NCBI RefSeq assembly: GCF_030463535.1
Contig: NC_132879.1
Span: forward strand, 40,268,597 to 40,332,596
Source: Salminus brasiliensis
Taxonomy: Eukaryota > Chordata > Actinopteri > Characiformes > Bryconidae
Direction of reading: 5' to 3'
Length of the DNA stretch: 64,000 bases
Both the position numbers and the translations under genes were made by a program. Positions 13,246 to 23,799 of the stretch are shown here, one piece after another. A model generated the notes under the pieces. The model worked only from the letters and a program-made list of their open reading frames with translations. It searched no databases and was not told the origin of the DNA. The stretch's first letter is position 1, and each line of letters starts with the position of its first letter.

Positions 13246-14721
13246 CACACATGGACAAAATTGTTGGTACCCCTCGGTTAATGAAAGAAAAACCCACAAT
13301 GGTCACAGAAATAACTTGAATCTGACAAAAGTGATAATAAATAAAAATGCTATGAAAATTAACTAATGAAAGTCAGACATTGCTTTTCAACCACGCTTCA
13401 ACAAAATTATTTTTAAAAATAAACTCATGAAACAGGCCTGGACAGAAATGATGGTACCCTTAACTTAATATTTTGTTGCACAACCTTTTGAGGAAATCAC
13501 TGCAATCAAATGATTCCTGTAACTGTCAATGAGACTTCTGCACCTCAGCAGGTATTTTGGCCTACTCCTAATAAGCAAACTGCTCAAGTTGTCTCAGGTT
13601 TGAAGGGTGCCTTTTCCAGACGGCATGTTTCAGCTCCTTGTAACGATGCTCAATAGGATTTAGGTCAGGACTCAAAGAAGGCCACTTCAGAATAGTCTAA
13701 TGTTTTCCTCTTAGCCATTCTTGTGTGTTTTTAGCTGTGTGTTTTGGGTTATTATCCTGCTGAAAGACCCATGACCTGCAACTAAGACCAAGCTTCTTGG
13801 TCAAGAATTTCTTTGTACCCTGCACAGATTCAAGACACTATGTGCCACATGCTGCAAAGCAGTCCCAGAACATAACAGAACCTCATCCATGTTTTACAGT
13901 AGGGACAGTGTTCTTTTCTTGATATGCTTCATTTTTCCATCTGTGAACATAGAGCTGATGTGCCTTGGCAAAAAGTTCAATTTTTGTCTCATCTGTCCAT
14001 AGGACATTCTCCCAGAAGCTTTGGGGCTTGTCAACATGTAGTTTGGCAAATTCCAGTCTGGCTTTTTTATGATTTGTTTTCAACAATGGTGTCCTTCTTG
14101 GTTGTTTCCCATGAAGTCCACTTTGGCTCAAACAATGACAGACGGTGCGATCTGACACTGATGTTCCTTGAGCTTGAAGTTCACCTTGAATCTCTTTAGA
14201 AGTTTTTCTTGGCTCTTTTGTTACCATTCATATTTTCCATCTTTTTGATTTGTCATCAATTTTCCTCCTGCGGCCATGTCCAGGGAGGTTGGCTACAGTC
14301 CCTTGGATCTTAAATTTCTAAATAATATGTGCAACTGTAGTCACAGGAACATCAAACTGCTTGGAGATGGTCTTATAATTTTTACCTTTAACATGCTTGT
14401 CTATAATTTTCTTTCTAATCTCCTGAGACAACTCTTTCCTTCGCATCGTCTGGTCCATGTTGAATGTGGTACACACCATGTCACCAAACAGCACAGTGAC
14501 TACCTGTAGCCCTATATATAGTCCCACTGACTGAAGATTGTAGACACCTGTGATGCTAATTAGTGGACACACCTTGATTTAACATGTCCTTTTGGTTACA
14601 TTATTTTCAGGGGTACCATAATTTAACACAATTGTTTTATTACAGATTCAAGTTATTTCTGTAACCATTGTGGGTTTTTCTTTTATTAACCGAGGGGTAC
14701 CAACAATTTTGTCCACGTGTG
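13246..14721 (-). mobile_element. nearly complete Tc1/mariner transposon
   Basis: Terminal inverted repeats of about 75-80 bp begin CACACATGGACAAAATTGTT at 13246 and mirror CACACGTGGACAAAATTGTT at 14721. Both ends sit next to TA. The 1476-bp length is in the usual Tc1 range. A transposase on the minus strand can be followed through frameshifts and a stop: the Met start with MDQTMRRKELSQEIRKKIID near 14458, a middle open piece at 14227-13883 with [20 protein letters not shown] near 13762, and PDLNPIEH near 13658. All three DDE catalytic residues are therefore readable. The copy is young-looking at its ends but inactive as a gene. Confidence 0.9.
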
Positions 14722-14733
14722 TATCTGCATATA

Positions 14734-15783
14734 CAATTGAAACCAGTGTATGAGGTTTACATACACTACATAAAAAGGCACATATGCATTTTTTCTCACT
14801 GTCTGAGATGAATTTAGAATAAACTGTTCTCTTTTTAGGTCAATTAGGATTACCAAAATTATTTCCATTTGCTAAAACGACAGAATAATGAGAGGGATTT
14901 TTTAAGGCAGTTTTATTACTTTCTTCAAAGTCAAAAGTTTACATACATTTCATTAGTATTTGGTGACATTGCCCTTAAACTGTATGACTTGGGTCAAACA
15001 TTGGATACATGGATATCCTTTCACAAGCTTCTCACAATAGTTGGCAGGAATTTTGGCCCATTCCTCCTGACAGAACTGGTGTAACTGAGTTTGTAGGCTG
15101 CCTTGCTCGCACATGCCTTTTTAGCTTTGCCCATAAATTTTCAATAGGATTGTGATCAGGGCTTTGTGATGGCCACTCCAAAACAATGACTTTGTTATCC
15201 TTAATCCACTTTGTAACCAGTTTGGCAGTATGGTTCGGGTCAATGTCCAAATTGGAAGACCAATTTGCGCCCAAGCTTTAACTTCCTGGCTGATGTCTTC
15301 AGTTTCTCCAAATAATGTTCTTTCCTCATGATGCCATCTATTTTGTGAAGTGCACCAGTCCCTCCTGCAGCAAAACAACCCCACAACATGATGCTGCCAC
15401 CCTCGTGTTTCACAGTTGGGATGGTGTTCTCAGGCTTACCAGACTTGTCCAAGTCCACAATTCTATCTTGGCTGATTTCTTTCAACTTTCCCATGAAGTT
15501 ACATTAAGAAGCAGTGTGTTTCAGGTGTGCCTTAAAATACATCCATAGGTGTGTCTCTAACGCTCTAATTATGTTGCCAATAAACCCATCAAAGACACTA
15601 CATCATCATGGGCTGTTTCAAAAATTGTCTTAAAAAATTCCCTCTCATTATTCTGGCATTTAGCAAATAGAAATAATTTGACCTAAAACGGAAAAGTTTT
15701 TTCTAAATTCATGTCAGACAGTGAGAAAAAAATGCATATGTGTCTTTTTTAATATAGTGTATGTAAACTTCTGGTTTTAACTG
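14734..15783 (-). mobile_element. internally deleted Tc1 element with Sleeping-Beauty-like ends
   Basis: The left end CAATTGAAACCAG plus GGTTTACATACACT and the right end TGTAAACTTCTGGTTTTAAC are inverted copies typical of the salmonid/zebrafish Tc1 group. Both ends are flanked by TA. The minus strand keeps the C-terminal transposase part (WIKDNKVIVLEWPSQSPDHNPIEN, about 15210-15130) and a start with MGKLKEISQDRIVDL near 15494. It lies 12 bp right of the previous transposon. The same family recurs at 45313-46473. Confidence 0.85.
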
Positions 15784-16186
15784 TAGCTAATGACTGTCCA
15801 TAAATGTGTAAGTGTTAATCTAATTTACTGACTGTGAAATAAGCACCTGTCATGCTTTGGGTACTAAAGAGCAAAGCAGAAGCAACACATGTAATCCTAA
15901 ATGTATGTTATGTGGGCAATCATGCTTAAATATGTAATAAAAATCTTTTTGCAACATAGATAGTGAATAAAATTTCATACAGTGAAAACAGCAAACTCAG
16001 ACATAGAGATGTGACCCGCATTGCATGTTTACTTGATTAAATAGACAAAAAGTTGATAGTCATAGACAATGTGTATTTTGTGGAAGAAATGTATTATTTT
16101 ATTTTTTTGTATATTTCAAGTACACACAGGTTAACAGAGTATGTGGGCTTATTGGGGGCTTTTCTTCTATGAAGGTCGGTACCTTT

Positions 16187-16318
16187 AGATAGATAGATAG
16201 ATAGATAGATAGATACATAGATAGATAGATAGATCACTTTATTTATCCCACGGGGAAAGTCAGTTTTTACAGCAGCAAAATCAAAAAGAGAGCAGCATAA
16301 TAAAGGCACTTAAAATAG
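16187..16318 (-). repeat. (GATA)n microsatellite with LINE tail
   Basis: GATA units run from 16187 to 16234, followed by CACTTTATTTATCCCACGGGG. The latter is the common fish LINE 3' end that carries a tetranucleotide tail, here in reverse orientation. Confidence 0.7.
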
Positions 16319-16351
16319 TAGGAAACAGTAAACCTGACTATAAATACAGCT

Positions 16352-16420
16352 ATAAGATAAGATAAGATAAGATAAGATAGTCCTTTATTAGTCCCACAGT
16401 GGGGAAATTCTATATTAATA
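16352..16420 (-). repeat. second LINE tail with (GATAA)n
   Basis: Six GATAA units, then TAGTCCTTTATTAGTCCCAC and a GGGGAAATTC block. This is a separate insertion of the same kind of LINE 3' end, 30-odd bp after the first. Confidence 0.7.
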
Positions 16421-19185
16421 AATACAGCTATAATATACATAATATAACCCAATTATAGAAATAAGAAATAAGAAGTACTAGAAAAAGGCCAGTGCTGCAC
16501 TTTAAAATAAATGACTGCGACGGTCCTACAACTTAGTGTTATCTTTTTAGAAAATTTAAATATGGGCACCCTTGCTAACATTAACCTTACATCCATGTGT
16601 GGTTTTGGATTGGCTACGCTAGAAATCAGACACCAGACGGCAGCAGAAATGGGTTAATCCTATTAAAAGACTGTAAAATGTTTTACTGCTTTACTTTAGT
16701 ACTATGCCATCATAATGTTGGCATGCTCTTCTTTACTTATTTATATTGGTTGAACAGTGTTTCTGGTTTACTTTAGGACTGTACGTTAAAACTGAATTAT
16801 CATCATATCATCTATATTTGTAATATATTTGTAATGTATTGGTTTAATGGGATGAAGATTGTTATGAACAAGTTTTGTTTGATGACAGCTTACCTTTACT
16901 GTTAGCGCTGTGTGGTTGCAGTCTGATACTATTATTTTTTTGAATTATGGCTTTAATTATTTAGCTAGCATTAGCACTAGACTAAAGAATAAAACTGTTG
17001 CATATTTCTTATGAGATGCTATGCACTTCCTGATCCTGATTTAGCAACACAGCAAAGAGACAAAATCAACTAGTCTAACAGGTTCTTGATGGAATGTTAC
17101 ATGTGCCCTTAGTAATCATTTGGCCTTGCACTGGAAAAGAGACCATTGATTATGTATTACAAACCTTCATAAACAGGACAAAAAAAATACTGGCCTATTT
17201 CAGAAATAGCATAAGTCAGTGTTACCCACCTTGCGAGCAGGAATAGAGCATCCCCCTCCTCCCTTTTCATTGCCCTCAGCTCTCGGAAGTCTGTCCACCA
17301 TCCAGTCACCTCAACAATGTTTACACGTATCTTCCCTCCCCTGATCTACAATCTTTCTGTTTAGCTTTCTTTGTCAGATCTTTTGCTTTTCGGTCTTGAC
17401 AAGATGTGTAGTTCAGCACATAGCATCCGAGCATAAACACCCCTGTTGCTGATCGGCTGGAGCCACTCTTACATTTACAGTAGGAACACCAGACATTTTT
17501 TCAGCATGCTCACAGTCCAGAGGGCTAACAAAGCATGAAGAAACATTAGCTTTTTTTTATTAAAAGTTAAATATTGAATTGAAATCAGTACCTTTAACAG
17601 GACCAGATTAACCCATTTTTGTTGCCCTGCTCGGATGTCTGTTTTCTAGAGTTGCCAGTCCAAACCTATGCATGGATATAAGGTTAATGTTAGCTACTTT
17701 AAAAGGCAAAAATCTGTACAATCCAAAGTCAACAAATTTGACTACAGAACAGCATTGATCACAGAATACCATTAAAATGCAGATTAACCCAAAATTCATT
17801 TCGGTCAATGACAAGAGGTGATTAGGTGCAGCAGGGGGCGCCCCAGTTACTGCTAAGAAGGATTTTCTGTTCACAATATCATCTTTATTTTCATCTTCAT
17901 GTTCATTAAAATCCTAAAAGATTAAATAATGTAGAGGTATTTATTTATCGATTGTGGTTTAAAAAAACCCCAGAATGATTTGTTAAATCTGCAGAGAAGT
18001 GAGAACTGATTCATGATGTATAATGTTTGAAATGTACAGGTTAAGAATGTTATTTGTGTAGATATTTGACTGCTGTCAAATCAGGGTCTAATCACACATT
18101 TCTCAGAGTTGTTTTAATAATTTGATCTTTGATGGCCACAGGATCCCTGCGTAAAGAACATGCAATGTGTGCATGAATAACTTTGGTGTAACTCTGGGTT
18201 AGGGTTGAGTGAATCTGCCAGAAAGCATTTTCATAAACAAATCAGGGTTAGTCGCTTAATCCATTTTCTAAAAAACCCTGTTGTTAGTCTGTTTGTGTAT
18301 GCTTGCTTAAAGAAATGTACTTTTCTGTGGTGTAAAACTAGCTATTGTTTATTCTCATGGTTAACTGGCAGAGAAGTAAGCTTATTATTATGTAATGTTT
18401 TTCATGTTAGATTAGATTAGTTGTTTCTAGTTTGTTTCTAGTAAGTGTTACAAATGGCCTTAAACAGTTGAAGGCTACGGTGTCTTTCAGCTCATTCTTA
18501 TAAGATGATGTATTTAAAAATTGAATAAGCTATAAGAAATTAATGCTGGCATTTTTGCCATTTCCGTCTTTTGTCTTGGTCTGGCGGTAGGGTTGGTATT
18601 TTTATGTTTGGTATTTTGGTATTTTTATCTTTACCCCTAGACATCTAAGATTGTCAAATTAAAGTGAATAAAAATGTGTTCTATTCATATTTCTGAGTGG
18701 ATGTCAGGGAGGGTCTGTGTGTGTTTCACTTTTACTGGGTGGTGTGGTTGGAGGGGGCAGGTAAAACATTATGTCAAAAAAACTCTAAAGTCTCTATCTC
18801 TGAAAGCAAAATCAGCACAAGAACTGTTTTATTTATAGCATATGTTTTCATTGCAGCCTAATGAGCAATACCAATTGTTGATGGGATTGATGTTTGGTGG
18901 ATGGAAAATAATGGTAGCTTGGGCCCCAGGGAATTCCTAATGCTCCACTTGCAATGACATTCTCAAAAACTTTGTGGCAGCAGTGGCAGACAATTTTCTG
19001 TTTTAGAAAATGCCCCATACACCAAACAATCACCATAAACAATTTGGTTTGTTGAGAACTTGCCAGCAGATAATCTTGAACTTGAACCTATAAACACTTT
19101 TGGGATAAACTAGACAACTGACAGCAAGGCCTTATTATGGAAAGTAAGTTTTGGAAGGCCTTTCCAGAAGAGTAGAGGCTGTCAT

Positions 19186-20575
19186 CAGAGGTGGAAAAAG
19201 TACCAGAGCACCTTTAATTTGTTTAAATTCTACTCAAGTATAAATAAAGGTACCCATCTATAAATCTACTTAATTAAAAGTAAAAAAGTACTCAAATGAA
19301 AATTGACTTTAGTAAAAGTAAAAAAGTACTCAATTGAAAATTGACATTGAGTAAAAGTTACATAGTTACTTTCAATTATTTGATGTAAAAAAAGTACAAA
19401 TCATAAATAAAATTATTTTTAATTAACTATTAGTCCACATAATAGTTAGGACCTTTCAAGCAGTATGTGCAAACCTGTGTTCAGACCACCCCATAAAACA
19501 TTTTCAAGAACAAGCGGCATTAGTTTCTATAATCCATTTTTTTCTTTACTGACAACCGCTAGCTGTACTGCGAATTAAAGCCACTAAACCAACCTAATAT
19601 GAAACTTGAACCAACCAAACTCAAAGTGTCCGAGACACGTTTAAAGACAGCTAAGCAATTTTTACAATGCTTAAATAAAAAAATTATAAAATAAAACCAG
19701 AATCAAACAAAGTATCCAGGACAGTGAAAATGTTAGCAAACATAAATCATGAAGAAATCCCCCAAAGCTCTAGTCTATGCTACAGCTAACTGCCCAGGAG
19801 CTAGTCTATTATAAATTTCATGAGACAAATTGCGTCTTATATCATACACTCGTATTATTTATGACTGTCGTTCTGATAATAAAAAAAAAACAATTTGTAA
19901 ACGTGAAGTGATTCAATTAATTTAGGCGTCTTTACTTTATCAGTAGACTATGGATGCTAGGCGGCCAAACGAATTGATATAATAAAGACATATTTTACAT
20001 GGAGGAAACCAAACAATAAATCTAACGTTTGGGATACACAGGCAAATTCGCATATACTCTACTAACCACCACATGCTTTTGCAGGTTTGATATGGAAGTT
20101 TTGAAAGCAGACAGCTCTGTTCGGCGGAACAGGCACATATTGCCTTCCATGCGTTTGAAAACAAAGAACTGGCTGAGATATGGCCAAGGATTTCTTTCGC
20201 TTTCCGATTCCTCTCCTCCACCGGAATTCAATTTCTCTGCTTGGCAATCCTGAAACTTCTCCATGCCCTACATATCTTGCTCGTCTGTATCAGCACCAGC
20301 CATCTTCCAACGATAGGCTCAAGTGGAAATTCTGCGCTCGAGCATCCGCGCCAATTTCCTTTCAGTTCAGACAATTTGTTTTTTTTCCCGGCATTTAATT
20401 TTTACTCAATGACAGGGAGTTTTCCAGAGTAGCGAAGTAAAATACTTGTGTCAAAATGTACTTGAGTAAAAGTAAAATGACCTATTTCAAAAACTACTTA
20501 AAATTACAAATTACTCACAAAATCTACTTAATTGCAGTAACGTGAGTACATGTAATTCTTTACTTTCCACCTCTG
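19186..20575. mobile_element. hAT-like nonautonomous element
   Basis: Terminal inverted repeats CAGAGGTGGAAA (left) and TTTCCACCTCTG (right) bound a 1390-bp element. The flanking 8-mers GCTGTCAT and GATGTTAT agree in six of eight positions, fitting a decayed 8-bp hAT target duplication. Subterminal regions are rich in AAAAGTACTCAA-type motifs on both sides. No transposase is recognisable; the open frames at 20022-20264 lack any known motif. Confidence 0.7.
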
Positions 20576-20583
20576 GATGTTAT

Positions 20584-21490
20584 AACATGAGGGTGGTCTC
20601 CATGGTGATTTAGGAATATGTAAACTTGTGCTCATATTACTTCCTGTGCCTAAAATGCCTCCTTCTAGATGATCCTCAAGATAACAAGGTTGAATTTTCC
20701 ATAAGCGTTACTCCCTACTTTTTAAATAATATATTATAGATATCTGTTTCTTAAGGAATTCACATTCCTGCTGTTTGATAAGCAACTTTGTGACACTGGC
20801 CATATCACGCGCTTTATATAAAAAAAGGTCAGATTTAGTTTTCGTCATATCTCTCTCCATTGAAGCTTTGTGTTTAGATGATCGACTTTCAAAAGCTCTT
20901 GTACAGCGTGTAGAATTTTTACCAGATTAAATACATGCTGTTGTCTGTTTATGTAAGGTTTGGTGCTTTCTCACTAAAATATGCTCTGTGAGGACAAAGG
21001 CAAATGAGAAAGATAAGGAAACAAAAACAAAAACAATCAGGAATGAATTTAGGATCTAGGAAAGATTGGAGAGATTGCAATCAAGGCCAAGCAGGTTGCA
21101 ACCATCTGGCCTGTGACAGAAAACAAGAGGCACCAGTCAGAAAAAAACTTTTATTCATTTGGATAGAAAGCAGCAGGGTGACAGCCTAGCATTTCCACAC
21201 GTATTTATATCCAGGAAGCATCTGTATAAATACATAAATAAAAACAAATGAAATTAAATAAATAAATATTTGTATCAGGACACAATGCCTGTCCTCCAAT
21301 GGTGTCCTGCACCAGTCTGATTGGTTGGGATGGGATTAGGGAAATAAATACTCGTGATTTAAAAGGCTGGGGTGTAAACTGGGGTGAGAAAGCTAAACGC
21401 AACGCATATATCTCTAGCTCGACCACCGTTTTTAACCAGACCACCAAAGATGCGGGTATGCGCGCCCGCCTGCTCCGACTGTGATGAAAG
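20584..21490. other. intergenic DNA and fgf23 3' region
   Basis: No separate gene is seen. The part right of about 21140 is probably the fgf23 3' untranslated region. It contains a minus-strand AATAAA at 21150-21155, about 340 nt after the fgf23 stop. Confidence 0.5.
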
Positions 21491-21493
21491 ACT

Positions 21494-23377
21494 TCAACCA
21501 ACAACCGCTGACATGCGAGGGCTGCCGGGGTTCCTGGCGTGGACCACGTCCCATGGGTCATCGTCGGAAGGGGAGAGCAGGGCTTCTCTGGAGGTGTTGC
21601 GATCCTCGAAGGGCTCCTGCTCTGCGTCCTCTTCCTGCACCGCGCGGGAGTCCGACTCCTCCTCGAAGCCGAGCGCCCTGAGAGGGTCGGAGAGGTCCAC
21701 TTGTCGGTTCTTCCTCTCCCTGTGTTTGAGGCGATCCAGAGAGACCGTATTCTTCTCCGACAGAAAAAGGGAGGAGCGGGGAAGGTTTTGACCGGCCGCG
21801 TATCGATGCTTCGTGCCGTCCAGGTTGAGCAGGAGGCCGGTCTTGGGGGAGTAGTATACGTCGCGATGGTTCTCCAAAAGCTTGTGATGGAACAAACAGT
21901 CGTCCCTGATGCAAACCGTCTATGATTAGAAAAAAAAGAGATAAATAACGCAATAAATGTGCGTGACCGACAGCCCTGTGTAACTGGTGAACAAAGTTTT
22001 GTTTACGTTACCGCGGCAACGCACAAAGCCTGGCGACAAAGACGTGTGTGTTTTTTTTTTTTTAGCTTTTTACTTCGAATTGCGGAATCTGTAATCAAGT
22101 AACCAGCCTATGAAACTGTCCTCAGTGAATTGTTTACTACAAATGCTCGTCGTGTTGTTGACGATTCCACTGTTCATAAAAAAAGCACACACATGGAATG
22201 CTGGCGTAACTGAGTGCATGAACCTCAGACATCCAAAACACGCAGAGAGCTGGATAGTTAGCTTGCTAAAATGCTTGCTATGTTAGTTTTTAGACTCGAA
22301 TAGAATGCGTTGCCATGTTAGCCTTGTGATTGGTCAGGGTTATGCTGATGTGAGCCTGATCCAGTTTAAGACTGCCCATTCTACATCAAAAGGAGAGCTG
22401 TGATACTGCTGAAAAATAATTTTTGACTTTTTGGCCTTAAGTGAGCAAGGTGGTCATATGAGGGGGTGGGGTGGGGGTGGGGGGGTATGTTTTGGGTAAT
22501 CATTTTAATCATTTGGGTAATTTTGCTTTTCAACAGCAGAAAATACTTTAAATGGAGTTTAAATACTTACTCTGCTTATTCTACCGTTAAGTTACCGTTA
22601 TCACATTAATAAATAAAATATGTCTCATAAACACAATTCATGCGAAAACATAACAAACTAAAAGAAAGCAACATTATGTTGATGTAACGTATAAAATAGA
22701 ATAAAAAGACAAGTGTGTATACACACTTTTACCTTTAGAGACTGTTACCACAGATATTTATAAATGTTTATAACAAGCAAACCCTTCCGCAATTATGCAA
22801 ATCTGTTTTACGTTAAACGTAGATGGTCCGACTGTGTTTTTTTATTATTAGAGACATCAAATTCTCACCGAAGTAAAAAGATTCCCCTCTGCGTCCATGC
22901 ACAAGAAACGGTTACTTTTCACTCCGAATATTGCCACTCGGTCTCTGGTCTCGGCTTTGAGTAAAATAACACCTGTTGATGGAAAAAAAGACTGGAATGA
23001 ATGCGAGGAAATAACTAACGGGCATCCAACTGTACTAAATACATGCATTTTAGAGCAATAAATATATAGATAAATAAATACATAGATAGATAACGATGAG
23101 GTATGGCAGCAAAAAATCTGTTCTCACTGTAGGAACCTCGACGTACACTTTTGTGTACGTGCCCATTCAGACTTATCTCCAGGTAGAAGTTGTTCAGATC
23201 TGTGCTCGTCTGTAGGTGGATAAATCTTCTCGGGTTGCCCCAGTTGGAGCTCTGCAAGGGAGATGTATTTGGAGCAGCGTCCACGGGTGCACATCCCTGC
23301 AGCGCCGCGAGCCACAGGGCGCAGAGCGATTGCAGGTTCAGACCAAGAGCGCCTCTACGCATGCTCGCTAGTGGCAT
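21494..23377 (-). CDS. fgf23: fibroblast growth factor 23
   Basis: Fgf23 is a secreted endocrine FGF that lowers phosphate through FGFR and Klotho. Exons are 23377-23128 (the Met at 23362 is an alternative start), 22972-22869 and 21919-21494, with GT-AG introns. Exon 2 is exactly 104 nt, as in FGF genes generally. From 23362 the protein has 254 residues; human has 251. It has a hydrophobic signal peptide, an FGF core with FIHLQTSTDLNNFYLEISLNG, and RFLCMDAEGN followed by TVCIRDDC. The two Cys flanking this block fit the human disulfide. The C-terminal tail begins after a convertase-type site R-K-N-R (182-185 in that numbering). The tail matches human by position but little by sequence. An upstream Met at 23446 is rejected because a TATA-like box lies downstream of it. 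Confidence 0.93.
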
Positions 23378-23453
23378 GAGACAGCACGGTGCATGAAAGA
23401 AGGAGGCAGGAGCTGTTCTGAGTCGTTCTGATGCGTGAAACTTCAAGACCGGC

Positions 23454-23461
23454 TATTTAAA
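23454..23461 (-). promoter_or_regulatory. TATA-like box of fgf23
   Basis: TTTAAATA on the minus strand, about 77-92 nt upstream of the two likely fgf23 start codons. The spacing would put transcription start near 23425. It is a sequence match only. Confidence 0.5.
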
Positions 23462-23799
23462 CGTATACCATGCCACTCCTTACTTGTAGTTTTTACGCAA
23501 CGCTCGCCCCCATGACAGAGAAGCTGACAAGTAACGGAAGAAGCGGAGAGGCGGTTTTTCTTCGCACACCTTGGTCTGTTTATAGTGAGGTTAAATAGCC
23601 GGAACGAGCAAAGCCATAATTGCACAGAGCACAGCCCACTTAACACAAATATGACTCTTATTGTGCCCACACGCCACAAGTCTAATTTCAAGTGTTTTAT
23701 CACAGCCACTTTACTAAATGTTGTTTACAACAGACCACGAAGAAGCAGAATTTGAAGCTAAAATCTTGTGAAATGATTTTTTGATACTCACTGACCGGA

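Larger units (their letters stand above)
15790..19177. other. intergenic DNA, no gene seen
   Basis: AT-rich with microsatellites and LINE tails listed separately. Open frames here (for example near 17608-17874 and 18205-18420) have no recognisable domain, splice context or conserved-looking pattern. Confidence 0.6.

Noticed and set aside
20022-20264. Open frames inside the hAT-like element as a possible transposase
   Set aside because: No hAT dimerisation or RNase-H-like motif, and frames are short and overlapping.
21384-21925. Overlapping long open frames opposite fgf23 exon 3
   Set aside because: They are antisense shadows of GC-rich coding sequence. The fgf23 frame has family residues and splice sites; these have none.
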